Below, one piece after another: positions 30,785-39,955 of a stretch of DNA of 64,000 nt. Under the pieces are notes generated by a model. The model was not told the DNA's origin, ran no database searches, and saw only the letters and a program-made list of their open reading frames with translations. Origin of the DNA: Variovorax sp. dw_308 (lineage in GTDB: Bacteria > Pseudomonadota > Gammaproteobacteria > Burkholderiales > Burkholderiaceae_C); NCBI RefSeq assembly GCF_019207085.1, contig NZ_JAATOM010000003.1:434001-498000 (forward strand), written 5' to 3'. The number at the start of each line of letters is the position of its first letter. Positions within the stretch are counted from its first letter, which is position 1. The translations under genes and the position numbers were made by a program.

Positions 30785-31326
30785 GGCTCCGGGTCCTGCG
30801 CGACGCCTTGCTTGCGGATCTCGAAATGGAGCTTCACGCGGTTGGTGCCGGTGCTGCCCATCTCCGCAATCTGCTGGCCTTGCCGGACCGCGTCGTCTTC
30901 CTTGACGAGCACCTTGCCGACATGGGCATAGGCGGTGATGAAGTTCTCGTCATGCTTGACGACGATCATCGTCCCGTATTCGGGCAAGGCGCTGCTCACC
31001 AGCACCACACGGCCGTCGCGTGAAGCCAGCACCGGATCGCCAGCGGCGCCCGCGATGTCGAGCCCCTTGTTTCGCTCGCGATCGTACCGGGCCAGGATCG
31101 GGCCCGGCGCAGGCCGGAGGTAGGCGCCCGCTGGCCGGGGCGCCACCACCGGAGGAGGCGCTGGCGCCGGTGGCGCGGCAGAGGTCGTCGACGAGGGCAA
31201 TGGCGGCAGCGGCGGCAAGGGAACACGCTCTGTCGCGCAGCCTGCAATGCTCAATGCCGCGACGACGCAAAGGCCGTTGCGGAGGCTGCCAGGGGAAAGA
31301 CCGAAAGGGCTGCGTGGGTGGTGCAT
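30760..31326 (-). CDS. M23 family peptidase-like lipoprotein (NlpD/EnvC type)
   Basis: A 188-residue lipoprotein. The signal peptide ends in ALSIAGC, a lipobox with the lipidated cysteine; a proline-rich linker (residues about 33-65) follows. The LytM domain shows NKGLDIAGAAGDPVLASRDGRVV, IVVKHDENFITAYAHVG and G-TGTNRVKLHFEIR. The usual zinc histidine in the first motif (H-GxD) is replaced by lysine (NKGLDI), so it is probably a non-catalytic amidase activator, as NlpD is. An in-frame ATG at 31374 would put 16 extra residues before the signal peptide. Confidence 0.85.
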   Translation of the reverse strand: MHHPRSPFGLSPGSLRNGLCVVAALSIAGCATERVPLPPLPPLPSSTTSAAPPAPAPPPVVAPRPAGAYLRPAPGPILARYDRERNKGLDIAGAAGDPVLASRDGRVVLVSSALPEYGTMIVVKHDENFITAYAHVGKVLVKEDDAVRQGQQIAEMGSTGTNRVKLHFEIRKQGVAQDPEPYLNGALR

Positions 31327-31462
31327 AGTGCCTGCCGGCCATGATGGCTCGACGATCAGGTGCGACAACGTCATGTCAGAGCAAGGTTTTATACCTCACA
31401 ACCCGGTCCGGCGGTCCACAACATGCGCACTCTCGACATTGCCGCGGGCCTGCCCAGCAGGG

Positions 31463-32458
31463 TTAGCGCCGGAGCTTCCGGACGATCCGCTTGGCTACCC
31501 GGAGCGGCGCGCCCAGGCGGTCGACGCCGGAGAAGATCGCTTCGTCGTAGCTACGCGGCCTGGACTTCGACAGCGCGGTCATGAAGCGATGCTTGGCCCT
31601 GTCGAGCGCCTGCGAGCGGCCGGGCGGCGTGGGTCGCAAGCCGAGCGTACGCAGCACGTAGTTGGCCTGGTACACATGTGCACGCGCATCGGCCTCGGGA
31701 AGGGAATAGTGGATCGAAATGCTCACCGAGACCTCATCGCCGGTGCGCGTCACCCGCGGCGACAACGGCGGGTTGTAGACCCCGACGCCGGGCCGAAGCA
31801 GGTATTCGATGCCGGTGTCCTCCACTTCGCTGCGGAACTTTGCCGCCAGCGGGTTGTGCCGGTAGTAGTCCTCGATCTCTTCCTCCGTGACGACGTGGCG
31901 TTCGTTCGGGAACACCGTCAGGTTCTTTGCGCCTCGAACCTGCAGCATGAAGGAGTTCGAATGATCGAAGTGGTAAGGCGCCACGAAGCCGGGCGGCTGG
32001 ATGACGATGCTCATCCCGGCCCAGGTCATGTCCTTGCGGAACTGGATGCCCGCGGCGCGCTCGAGGTCCGCCAGCACCTGTTCGTACAACGCGTGGTATT
32101 CCGGGTCCGCCTGGTCCACGAAGTGCAGCACGACCCATTCGTCGGCGCTGGCAATGTGCAGCACCGAATCGCGCAGGCGATCCCGCAGCGCGGTGCGCCC
32201 CTGGCTTCGCTCTGCGGACGAGAACTCGCGCATCCAGTCTGTCCGGTCGAACAGGGTCTCGACGAGCGCGCCGAGCCGATCGAGTTCGAACAAGGGATGA
32301 CTGGCGAGGTTGTGGTGGAAGGCAAACGACTGCTCGCCGACCTGCCGCCAGCGGGCCGGGTCGCGGGATTCCACCCAGCGTCGGCATGAAACATCGACTG
32401 CTGGCGGGGCGGTCACGGAGAGATCATCGAGAGGGTCGCGGAACATGGGAACAAGCAA
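31463..32458 (-). CDS. Cupin-like (JmjC-type) Fe(II)/2-oxoglutarate oxygenase family protein
   Basis: A 331-residue protein. The region AGMSIVIQPPGFVAPYHFDH (residues about 150-170) holds an HxD-type metal motif, HFDHSNSFMLQVRGAKNLTV continues the jelly roll, and a distal histidine is present in VSISIHYSLPEADA, giving a plausible 2-His-1-carboxylate site. Similar proteins are annotated as cupin-like or jumonji-type domain proteins and some are peptide or tRNA hydroxylases; no substrate can be named. It lies between the M23 lipoprotein and the cox operon on the same strand but with spacers over 120 bases on both sides. Confidence 0.75.
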   Translation of the reverse strand: MLVPMFRDPLDDLSVTAPPAVDVSCRRWVESRDPARWRQVGEQSFAFHHNLASHPLFELDRLGALVETLFDRTDWMREFSSAERSQGRTALRDRLRDSVLHIASADEWVVLHFVDQADPEYHALYEQVLADLERAAGIQFRKDMTWAGMSIVIQPPGFVAPYHFDHSNSFMLQVRGAKNLTVFPNERHVVTEEEIEDYYRHNPLAAKFRSEVEDTGIEYLLRPGVGVYNPPLSPRVTRTGDEVSVSISIHYSLPEADARAHVYQANYVLRTLGLRPTPPGRSQALDRAKHRFMTALSKSRPRSYDEAIFSGVDRLGAPLRVAKRIVRKLRR

Positions 32459-32582
32459 GTGGACAGACGCTGCGCCACCAATTCAGCTTGGCACCGAGCA
32501 AGACGGCCCAATCTACTACACGGGACAGCCACTTTCCGCGCCGCTCGCGCAACGAGGCCGGATACCCGTGAAATGTTCAAGG

Positions 32583-33596
32583 TCAGTCTGCTTCCTGCAA
32601 CGCCTTGGCATGCGCCACTTCGGCCTCGCGCGGCAAGGTCACCGCATTCTTGACGGCCAGGATTTCCGCCATCACGCTCACCGCGATCTCGGGCGGCGTC
32701 TTGCTGCCGATGTAGATGCCGATCGGGCCGCGCAGGCGCACCAGGGATTGCTCGGTCTGGTCGAAGTGCTCGATCATGCGCTCGCGTCGTGCGTCGGCAT
32801 TGCGGCGCGAGCCGATCGCGCCGACATAGAAGGCTTCGGATTGCAGCGCTTCGAGGAGGGCCAGGTCGTCGAGCTTGGGGTCATGCGTGAGGCCGACCAC
32901 GCAACTGCGCCGGTCGGGCCGGAAAGCGGTGACGGCGTCGTCGGGCATGACGGTGGTGATGGTCACGCCGGGGACCGACCACTCGCTGCGGTATTCGTCG
33001 CGCGGGTCGCACAGCGTGACGGCAAAACCGCTGAAGCGCGCCATCGTGGCCAGGTATTCGGCGAGCTGGCCGGCGCCGATCAGCAGCATGCGGTATTCAG
33101 GGCCGAAGGTGTTGACCAATTCGCGCTCATCCACCCTGAGCGCGGCTGGCGAGGAAGCCGAGGCCAGCCTCACGCTGCCGTCGGCCAGGGAGACGCTGCG
33201 CTGCATGAGCGTGCCTTGCTCCAGCTCGGCCACGAGCGCCTGCAGCGACGCGGCATCGGGGTCGTATTCGAGCAGCAGTTCCAGCGTGCCGCCGCAGGGC
33301 AAGCCGAAGCGGTGTGCCTCGTCGGCGGTGATACCGTACTTGACCAGCGCCGGCGCGCCATGCGGCATGGTGCCGGGCCCGCCATGGGCGCGCGAATAGC
33401 GAGCGATGAGGTCATCTTCGATGCAGCCGCCCGAGACCGAGCCGGACACCGCGCCGTCTTCCGCCAGCGCCATGATCGATCCGACCGGCCGGGGCGACGA
33501 ACCCCAGGTGCGCACCACGGTGGTCAGCATGGCGCGACGGCCGGCGAGGCGCCAGTCGCGCAGGGTTCGCAGCACCATCACGTCCAGGTTTTCCAT
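32583..33596 (-). CDS. XdhC/CoxF family molybdenum hydroxylase maturation protein
   Basis: A 337-residue cytoplasmic protein that, by homology to XdhC and CoxF/CoxI, binds molybdenum cofactor and helps sulfurate and insert it into the large hydroxylase subunit. The N-terminal XdhC_CoxI domain shows VVRTWGSSPRPVGSIMA and GSVSGGCIE; the C-terminal Rossmann-like domain has MLLIGAGQLAEYLATMA and CDPRDEYRSEW, then VGAIGSRRNADARRERM. It is last in the operon coxS-L-M-D-E-G-this gene; the start is 12 bases after the coxG stop. Confidence 0.92.
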   Translation of the reverse strand: MENLDVMVLRTLRDWRLAGRRAMLTTVVRTWGSSPRPVGSIMALAEDGAVSGSVSGGCIEDDLIARYSRAHGGPGTMPHGAPALVKYGITADEAHRFGLPCGGTLELLLEYDPDAASLQALVAELEQGTLMQRSVSLADGSVRLASASSPAALRVDERELVNTFGPEYRMLLIGAGQLAEYLATMARFSGFAVTLCDPRDEYRSEWSVPGVTITTVMPDDAVTAFRPDRRSCVVGLTHDPKLDDLALLEALQSEAFYVGAIGSRRNADARRERMIEHFDQTEQSLVRLRGPIGIYIGSKTPPEIAVSVMAEILAVKNAVTLPREAEVAHAKALQEAD

Positions 33597-33607
33597 GGCC
33601 GCCCGTC

Positions 33608-34252
33608 CTAGCCGCGCAGATACAGGTAGGCGCCCACAGCCACCACGACGGCCACGACCACCCAGATCCATTTCTGGCTCGACCCGCCGGCGGACTCGCC
33701 CGAGGGCGACATCGGCCGGGTGCGCGGCGCGAGCGAATCGATGCTGCCGAAGGAGGTGCCGCCTTCCTCCTCGTCGTCGGCGCCGGCCACGGCGGCGGCG
33801 GGCGCCGGATAGCGCTCGGCCATCAGCGCGTCGAAGCGCTTGAAGAAGTCGTCGGCCATCGACTTGGCGGCGCCGTCCACCAGTCGCTGGCCCAACTGCG
33901 CGATCTTGCCGCCGACCTGGGCCTGCACGGTGTAGCCGAGCTCGCAGCCGCCCGGGTTCGGGGTCAGCGAGACGCTCGATGCGCCCTTGCCGAAACCGGC
34001 GACGCCGCCCTGCCCTTCGAAGGACAGCTTGTAGCTCTGCGGCGGCACGATCTCGGTCAGCGCGACCTTGCCGTTGAACTTGGCCGACACGGGGCCGACC
34101 TTGACCGCCATGCCGACGACATAGGTGTCGTCGCCGGCGGGCTCGAACTTGTCGCAACCTGCCAGGCAGGCCTTCAGCGTGGCCGGGTCGTTGAGCGCTT
34201 CCCAAGCCTGTTGTTGGGTGACGCCGAGTTGGCGGGTGCCGAGCATTTCCAT
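33608..34252 (-). CDS. coxG: CoxG family protein (SRPBCC, membrane anchored)
   Basis: A 214-residue protein whose first 150 residues are an SRPBCC lipid-binding-like domain of the CoxG family (QQQAWEALNDPATLKACLAGCD, VKVGPVSAKFNGKV, KIAQLGQRLVDGAAKSMADDFF). An acidic, serine-rich linker leads to a C-terminal membrane helix (WIWVVVAVVVAVGAYLYLRG). CoxG is thought to recruit CO-dehydrogenase-type enzymes to the cytoplasmic membrane, which the tail anchor supports. It lies in the middle of the hydroxylase operon. Confidence 0.92.
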   Translation of the reverse strand: MEMLGTRQLGVTQQQAWEALNDPATLKACLAGCDKFEPAGDDTYVVGMAVKVGPVSAKFNGKVALTEIVPPQSYKLSFEGQGGVAGFGKGASSVSLTPNPGGCELGYTVQAQVGGKIAQLGQRLVDGAAKSMADDFFKRFDALMAERYPAPAAAVAGADDEEEGGTSFGSIDSLAPRTRPMSPSGESAGGSSQKWIWVVVAVVVAVGAYLYLRG

Positions 34253-34291
34253 GGTGTTTCCTTCTTTGTTCTGTCGTTCGCGGCCGAAGGG

Positions 34292-35485
34292 CTATCGACC
34301 CGCCCGCATCAGCGCGGCAAGGCTCGCGGCCAGCTCTTCCAGCGCGCTCAAATTGTGGACCGCGAGCATCGCGTCCGCATGGCGGTGCAGCAAAGCCGCT
34401 CCGCGCGCAAGGGGTGCGTAGCCCTCGTAGCGCATCAGCGGGTTGAGCCAGAGCAGCTTGCGCGAGTGGCGCTTGAGCCAGAGCAACTCCTGCTCCAGTT
34501 CGGCCGGCTCGCCGGTGTCGAGGCCATCGCTGATCACGAGCACGAGCGTGCGGCGGCCGACCAGCCGCCTCGCGTGGCGGCGGCGCAGCTGGGTCATTGA
34601 ACCGCCGAGCCGCGTGCCGCCGGCGAAGTCGTCGATGGCGGCGCTGGCGGCTTCGAGCATGACGTCGGTGTCGGCGATGCGGAACGCGGGCGTGAGATCG
34701 GTCAGGTGCGTGCCGAAGGCGAACACGTCGCGCGGGCCGGCCCTGCGTGTGGCCGCATGCAGGAAGGCCAGCAGCAGGCGGGCGTAGCGTTCCATCGAGC
34801 CCGATACGTCGACCAGGATCAGCAGGGGCAAGGGCTGCTTGCGCCGCTCCAGGCGCGGCAGGCGGATCAACTCGCCGCCGGTGCGCGCGGCCTGGTGCAG
34901 GACGCCGGGCCAGTGCATGCGTGAATGGCTGCTCGCGCCGCTGGCCACACGCAAGCGGCGCGCGGGCAGCTTCGGCACCGGCAAGGAGATGTCGCGGGCA
35001 AGGCGCTCCACCAGCTGGTATTCGGCCGCGCCCAGCGCGTTGAAGTCGGCATGCTGCATGCGCTGGCGGTCGCTGGCTGTCATGGCAGCGTCGAACTCGA
35101 CCTCGCGCTCGGTCCTGGCCGGCATGACCTTGGCGCGCGGCGCGGCCAGCGCCTCCCGCACGCGCGGCCGGCGCTTGACGGGCTCGGCCTTGCCTTCGGC
35201 GCTGGGCAGCATCTGCTGCAGGATCTTCTTGGCCAGCTCCGGATCGCGGAACCATGCGTCGAAGAGTTCGCGGAACACCATGCGGTCCTGTTCGCGGCTG
35301 ACCATCACGGATTCCAGCGCGGCCGCGAAGTCGAAGCGGGTGTCGACGCCCACCAGCATGGCCGCCTCTGCCGCCAGCGCGATGCGCGCGGCATCGGTAC
35401 GCACGCCGGCGCGGCGCAGCGCACGGCCGAAGCTCGCCATGTTGCCGGCGAGCTTGCCGGAGCGGGCGTCGCCTAGTTGTTGCAT
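34292..35485 (-). CDS. coxE: VWA domain protein CoxE
   Basis: A 397-residue cytoplasmic protein of the CoxE family. A helical N-terminal region (FGRALRRAGVRTDAARIALAAEA) precedes a von Willebrand A domain with the MIDAS motif LLILVDVSGSMERYARLLLAF and the later ISDGLDTGEPAELEQELLWL. In Oligotropha CoxD (AAA+ ATPase) and CoxE act together to complete the metal centre of CO dehydrogenase. The ATG at 35485 starts the conserved part; the frame stays open 24 codons further upstream, running into the palindromic repeat, which is unlikely to be translated. Confidence 0.92.
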   Translation of the reverse strand: MQQLGDARSGKLAGNMASFGRALRRAGVRTDAARIALAAEAAMLVGVDTRFDFAAALESVMVSREQDRMVFRELFDAWFRDPELAKKILQQMLPSAEGKAEPVKRRPRVREALAAPRAKVMPARTEREVEFDAAMTASDRQRMQHADFNALGAAEYQLVERLARDISLPVPKLPARRLRVASGASSHSRMHWPGVLHQAARTGGELIRLPRLERRKQPLPLLILVDVSGSMERYARLLLAFLHAATRRAGPRDVFAFGTHLTDLTPAFRIADTDVMLEAASAAIDDFAGGTRLGGSMTQLRRRHARRLVGRRTLVLVISDGLDTGEPAELEQELLWLKRHSRKLLWLNPLMRYEGYAPLARGAALLHRHADAMLAVHNLSALEELAASLAALMRAGR

Positions 35486-35504
35486 GGCTGTCCGATGCAA
35501 ATAC

Positions 35505-35624
35505 GGGGACCGAACGCAGAGCTCGCAAAGGCTTCGCAAAGGACGCGAAAAAGACAAGGAAAACTTTGAAGGTTTTCCTTTGCGACTTCTGCGAGACCTT
35601 TGCGACTTCTGCGTTCTGCTCCGG
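35505..35624. repeat. Dispersed 120-bp imperfect palindrome, copy 2 (between coxD and coxE)
   Basis: Left arm GGGGACCGAACGCAGAGCTC and right arm ending CTTCTGCGTTCTGCTCC face each other; inside, both arms repeat the unit CGCAGAAGTCGCAAAGG in opposite orientations around GAAAACTTTGAAGGTTTTC. It matches the element at 27753-27872 in length, layout and sequence (35571-35615 against 27821-27865: 42 of 45 identical). It occupies the 142-bp spacer between coxD and coxE, so it would be part of the cox transcript. The outer 17 bp are less perfect than in copy 1. Confidence 0.87.
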
Positions 35625-35627
35625 CTT

Positions 35628-36548
35628 TCATGCCCCGGCCTCCTCCGGCTTGAGCAGGTCGGCTGCCAATGTGTGCGTCAGCGCAGCCACGTCGTCGCGC
35701 TGCTTGAAGAGGATGCCGGCAGTGTTGACGATGACTTCGGGGTCGAGCTCGAGCGTGTCCATCGCGACCAGCGCCTTGGCCCATTCAACGCTTTCGGCAA
35801 TGCCGGGCGCGCGCTGGAAGGCGTTGCTGAAGGGCTGGGAGCGCAGCTTGCCGACGAAGGCAGCCACCTGCGCGGACAGCACGGCGCTGGCCTGCGGCGC
35901 CTGCGCGCGAACGATGGCGAGTTCGCGTTCGCGCTCGGGATAGTCGAGCCAGTGATAGAGGCAGCGGCGCTTGACCGCGTCATTGAGGTCGCGCGTGCGG
36001 TTGCTGGTGAGGATGGTCACCGGCGGCACCAGCGCGCTGATCGTGCCCAGCTCGGGAATGCTGACCTGGTATTCGCCGAGGTATTCGAGGAGGAAGGCCT
36101 CGAAGGGCTCGTCGGCGCGGTCCACTTCGTCGATCAGCAACACGGCGCCGGGCGCTGGCGCCTGCAAGGCTTGCAGCAGGGGCCGGCGCACCAGGTAGCG
36201 GGGCTGGTACACCTCCGACTCGATGTCGCTCGACGCGCCATGCGCCTCGGCCGCGCGCATGTGCAACAGTTGGGCGGCGTAGTTCCATTCGTAGAGTGCC
36301 TCGCGCTGCTCCAGCCCGTCATAGCACTGCAGACGCAGCAGTTCGCGCGTCAGGGCCTTGGAAAGGGCCTTGGCCAGTTCGGTCTTGCCGACGCCGGGCT
36401 CGCCCTCCAGCAACAGCGGGCGCTGCAGCTTGAGTGCGAGGAAGACGGCGGTTGCCAGCCGGCGGTCCGCGAAATAGCCGGCCGCCTGCAGCGCTTGCGT
36501 GACCTCGTCGATGGAGGCGAACGGAGCGGTCGGCGTTTCAGAAGTCAT
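35628..36548 (-). CDS. coxD: MoxR-type AAA+ ATPase, CoxD-like
   Basis: A 306-residue AAA+ ATPase. Walker A LLEGEPGVGKTELAKALSKA lies at residues about 45-64, Walker B VLLIDEVDRADEPFEAFLLE, sensor I ILTSNRTRDLNDAVKRRCLY with the arginine finger. The sequence is of the MoxR/CoxD type that partners with VWA proteins as a metallo-cofactor insertion chaperone. The ATG (MTSETPTAPFASIDEV) begins close to the conserved region; another ATG 45 bases upstream is possible. Located between the medium subunit and coxE. Confidence 0.92.
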   Translation of the reverse strand: MTSETPTAPFASIDEVTQALQAAGYFADRRLATAVFLALKLQRPLLLEGEPGVGKTELAKALSKALTRELLRLQCYDGLEQREALYEWNYAAQLLHMRAAEAHGASSDIESEVYQPRYLVRRPLLQALQAPAPGAVLLIDEVDRADEPFEAFLLEYLGEYQVSIPELGTISALVPPVTILTSNRTRDLNDAVKRRCLYHWLDYPERERELAIVRAQAPQASAVLSAQVAAFVGKLRSQPFSNAFQRAPGIAESVEWAKALVAMDTLELDPEVIVNTAGILFKQRDDVAALTHTLAADLLKPEEAGA

Positions 36549-36684
36549 ATGTCTTTTTACCGCGAGTTCGCTCGGCGTTTCGTCGGGAAACATCGCGGAT
36601 CGGGAGGGGGCCGGTCCGCAATGTTGCCTGCGACAGGGGTTTGGGTCGCCCGCGAAAAGCGCGCGGCGACCTGGGCGAGCCCGG

Positions 36685-37473
36685 TTAAGCCAGCGCCTTG
36701 ACCGCCCGCTGCGTCAGCACGCTGATCAGGTTGGCACGATAGGCGGCCGAAGCATGCAGGTCGGAATTGAGCTCGCTCGCATCGATCTTCACCGCGGCTG
36801 CCGACTCGGGCGTGAAGCTCTTGTTGAGCGCATCTTCCAGCCCCTTGTGCCGGAACACGCCATTGCCTGCGCCGGTCACGGCCACGCGCACGCCGCTGTC
36901 GTACTGCGCGAGGAACACGCCGACCAGCGGGAAGTGCGAGGCCTTCTGGCGCAGCTTCTCGTACACCGCCTTCTTCGGGATCGGGAAGCGGATCGCGGTG
37001 ATCAGCTCGCCGTCTTCAAGCGCCGTGGTGAACAGGCCCAGGAAGAAGTCGTCCGCCGCGATCTCGCGCTTGCTGGTGACGATGGTCGCGCCGGAGCCCA
37101 GCACCGCGCTCGGGTAGCAGGCAGCCGGGTCGTTGTTGGCCACCGAGCCGCCGATGGTGCCCATGGCACGCACCTGCCGGTCGCCGATGCGCGAGGCCAG
37201 GTTGGCCAGCGCCGGGTAGGCGGCCTTGACGTCGGCGTTGTTGGCCACGTCGAGGTGGCGCGACATGGCGCCGACGACGATGGTGTTGCCGTCTTTCCTG
37301 ATGCCGGTGAGTTCCTTGATGCCGCCGAGATCGACGAGTTGCTCGGGTGCCGACAGGCGCAGTTTCATCGAGGCCAGCAGCGTCTGGCCGCCGGCCAGCG
37401 GCTTGCCGCCTGCGCCAGCCAGCTTGACGGCATCGGCGACGGTGGCGGGACGTTCGAGGGTGAAGGCGTACAT
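36685..37473 (-). CDS. coxM: Molybdenum hydroxylase FAD-binding medium subunit (CoxM-like)
   Basis: A 262-residue flavoprotein subunit that passes electrons from the 2Fe-2S subunit to the acceptor. It begins MYAFTLERPATVADAVKLA, has the FAD motif AGGQTLLASMKLRL and the second FAD loop MGTIGGSVANNDPAACYPSA, and ends with the CO-dehydrogenase flavoprotein C-terminal domain. The length is slightly short for the family (about 280). It starts 21 bases after the large-subunit stop, in the order S-L-M. Confidence 0.94.
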   Translation of the reverse strand: MYAFTLERPATVADAVKLAGAGGKPLAGGQTLLASMKLRLSAPEQLVDLGGIKELTGIRKDGNTIVVGAMSRHLDVANNADVKAAYPALANLASRIGDRQVRAMGTIGGSVANNDPAACYPSAVLGSGATIVTSKREIAADDFFLGLFTTALEDGELITAIRFPIPKKAVYEKLRQKASHFPLVGVFLAQYDSGVRVAVTGAGNGVFRHKGLEDALNKSFTPESAAAVKIDASELNSDLHASAAYRANLISVLTQRAVKALA

Positions 37474-37494
37474 GGTTTGTTTTTCCTTCTTGTC

Positions 37495-39939
37495 TTAGAC
37501 GGCCGGACGGCCCTGGGTGCTGGCGGCCAGCGACGGGGTTTCAGGTTGCTGCGTGGGCGTGGTGCTGCCCTTCTGCATGGCTTCCCACACGCGGTGCGGC
37601 GATGCGGGCATGTCGAAGTCCTTCACGCCGAGCGGCGCCAGCGCGTCCAGCACGGCGTTGATGACCGCTGGTGGCGAGCCGATCGCGCCCGCCTCGCCGC
37701 AGCCCTTGGAGCCGATCGGGTTGTGCGTACACGGTGTGCTCAGCGTGTCGAGCTTGAAGTTCGGGAAGTCCTCGGCGCGCGGCATGGCGTAGTCCATGAA
37801 GCTGCCGGTGAGGAGCTGGCCCGTCTCGTGGTCGTACACGCAGTTTTCCATCAGCGCCTGGCCGATGCCCTGCACGATGCCGCCCTGCACCTGGCCCTCG
37901 ACGATCATCGGATTGATGATGGTGCCGAAGTCGTCCACCGCGGTGAAGCGGTCGATCTTGACCTCGCCCGTGCCCTTGTCGATCTCCACCTCGCAGATGT
38001 AGGTGCCGGCCGGGTAGGTGAAGTTGGTCGGGTCGTAGAACGCGGTTTCGTTCAGGCCCGGCTCCAGCTTGTCGAGCGGGTAGTTGTGCGGCACGTAGGC
38101 CGTCAGTGCCACCTGGCCGAAGGGGATCTTCTTGTCGGTGCCTTTCACCGTGAACTCGCCGTTCGCGAACTCGATGTCGGCATCGCTGGCTTCCATCAGA
38201 TGCGCGGCGATCTTCTTGGCTTTTGTCTCGATCTTGTCAAGGGCCTTCATGATCGCCGTGCCGCCGACGGCCAGTGAACGCGAACCGTAGGTGCCCATGC
38301 CGAAGGGCACGCGGCCGGTGTCGCCGTGCACGATGTCGACGGCTTCCACTGCGATGCCGAGCCTTGCCGCGACCAGTTGCGCGAAGGTCGTTTCATGGCC
38401 CTGGCCGTGGCTGTGCGAGCCGGTGAAGATCGTCACGCTGCCAGTCGGATGCACGCGCACTTCGCCGGCTTCGAACAGGCCGGCGCGCGCACCGAGCGCA
38501 CCCGCCACGTTCGACGGCGCGATGCCGCATGCCTCGATGTAGCTGGAGTAGCCGATGCCGCGCAGCTTGCCGTTCTTCTCGCTCTCGGCGCGGCGGGCAT
38601 CGAAGCCTGCGACGTCGCCGAGTTCGTTGGCACGCTCGAGCAGAGGCGGAAAGTCGCCCGTGTCGTATTGCAATGCGACCGGCGTCTGGTACGGAAAGCT
38701 GGTGATGAAGTTGCGGCGGCGGATCTCGTCCTGCTTCAGGTTCATCTCCCACGCGCAGCGCGTGACGAGGCGTTCCAGCAGGTACGTGGCCTCGGGTCGC
38801 CCGGCACCACGGTACGCATCGACCGGGGCGGTGTTGGTGAACCAGGCGTCGACCTCCGCGTAGATCAGCGGTGTCGCGTACTGGCCCGCGAGCAGGGTCG
38901 CATACAGGATCGTCGGCACGGCAGTCGCGAAGGTCGACAGGTAGGCACCGAGATTCGCGTCGGTGTGCACGCGCAGGGCGAGGAACTTGCCGTCCTTGTC
39001 CATCGCCATTTCGGCGTGGCTCACATGGTCACGGCCATGCGCATCGCTCAGGAAGGATTCCGAGCGCTCGGCCACCCACTTGATGCTGCGGTTGAGCTGC
39101 TTGGAGGCCCAAGTCAGCGCCACGTCCTCGGCATACAGGTAGATCTTCGAGCCGAATCCTCCCCCCACGTCCGGCGCGATCACGCGCACCTTGTGTTCGG
39201 GCAGGCCGAGCACGAAGGCCGTCATCAGCAGGCGCTCGACGTGCGGGTTCTGGTTCGACACATAGAGCACGTACTCCTCGGTCGCGCGGCTGTAGCTGCC
39301 GATGGCGACGCGCGGCTCGATGGCGTTGGGGATCAGGCGGTTGTTGACCAGGTCCAGCTTGGTGACGTGCGCGGCATTGGCAAAAGCGGCATCCACAGCG
39401 CCCTTGTCGCCGAGCACCCACTTGTAGCACTGGTTGTCCGGCGCCTCGTCGTGGATGGTCACGCCGCTGGCCTTCTTCGCGGCGTCGGCCACGCTGACGA
39501 CCGGCGTGTGCACGTCGTAGTCGACGACCACGGCCTCGGCCGCGTTCTTGGCCTGCTCGATCGTCTCGGCCACGACCATCGCGACGTGGTCACCCACGTA
39601 GCGCACCTTCTTGATCGCGAGGATCGGGTGCATCGGCTCCTTCATCGGCGTGCCGTCGGGGTTGTTGATGAGCCAGCCGCAAGGCAGGCCACCCATCTTT
39701 CCCTCGATGTCCTTGCCACTGAAGATGCCGATCACGCCGGGCATCTTCAGCGCCTCGGCAGTGTCGACGGACTTGACGGTGGCGTGCGCATGCGGCGAGC
39801 GCACGAAAACGGCGTGCGACTGCTGCGCCAGGTTGATGTCGTCGGTGTAGTTGCCGGCGCCGGTCAGGAAGCGATAGTCTTCCTTGCGGCGGATCGATTC
39901 GCCGATGTGCGGCAGTTTGGAGAAGTCGGATGCACCCAT
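37495..39939 (-). CDS. coxL: Aerobic CO-dehydrogenase-like large subunit, form II type
   Basis: An 814-residue molybdopterin-cytosine-dinucleotide hydroxylase subunit. The active-site loop is AYRGAGR at residues 375-381, the form II signature, instead of the AYXCSFR loop of proven CO dehydrogenases. The moco contacts PDVGGGFGSKIYLY, GSHSHGQGHETTFAQ and the catalytic glutamate E749 in KGCGEAGAIG are intact. Form II enzymes have rarely been shown to oxidise CO at low level and may act on other small aldehydes or heterocycles. A full set of accessory genes follows, so it is likely active. Confidence 0.94.
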   Translation of the reverse strand: MGASDFSKLPHIGESIRRKEDYRFLTGAGNYTDDINLAQQSHAVFVRSPHAHATVKSVDTAEALKMPGVIGIFSGKDIEGKMGGLPCGWLINNPDGTPMKEPMHPILAIKKVRYVGDHVAMVVAETIEQAKNAAEAVVVDYDVHTPVVSVADAAKKASGVTIHDEAPDNQCYKWVLGDKGAVDAAFANAAHVTKLDLVNNRLIPNAIEPRVAIGSYSRATEEYVLYVSNQNPHVERLLMTAFVLGLPEHKVRVIAPDVGGGFGSKIYLYAEDVALTWASKQLNRSIKWVAERSESFLSDAHGRDHVSHAEMAMDKDGKFLALRVHTDANLGAYLSTFATAVPTILYATLLAGQYATPLIYAEVDAWFTNTAPVDAYRGAGRPEATYLLERLVTRCAWEMNLKQDEIRRRNFITSFPYQTPVALQYDTGDFPPLLERANELGDVAGFDARRAESEKNGKLRGIGYSSYIEACGIAPSNVAGALGARAGLFEAGEVRVHPTGSVTIFTGSHSHGQGHETTFAQLVAARLGIAVEAVDIVHGDTGRVPFGMGTYGSRSLAVGGTAIMKALDKIETKAKKIAAHLMEASDADIEFANGEFTVKGTDKKIPFGQVALTAYVPHNYPLDKLEPGLNETAFYDPTNFTYPAGTYICEVEIDKGTGEVKIDRFTAVDDFGTIINPMIVEGQVQGGIVQGIGQALMENCVYDHETGQLLTGSFMDYAMPRAEDFPNFKLDTLSTPCTHNPIGSKGCGEAGAIGSPPAVINAVLDALAPLGVKDFDMPASPHRVWEAMQKGSTTPTQQPETPSLAASTQGRPAV

Positions 39940-39955
39940 GTCGTGTGCTCCTCGT

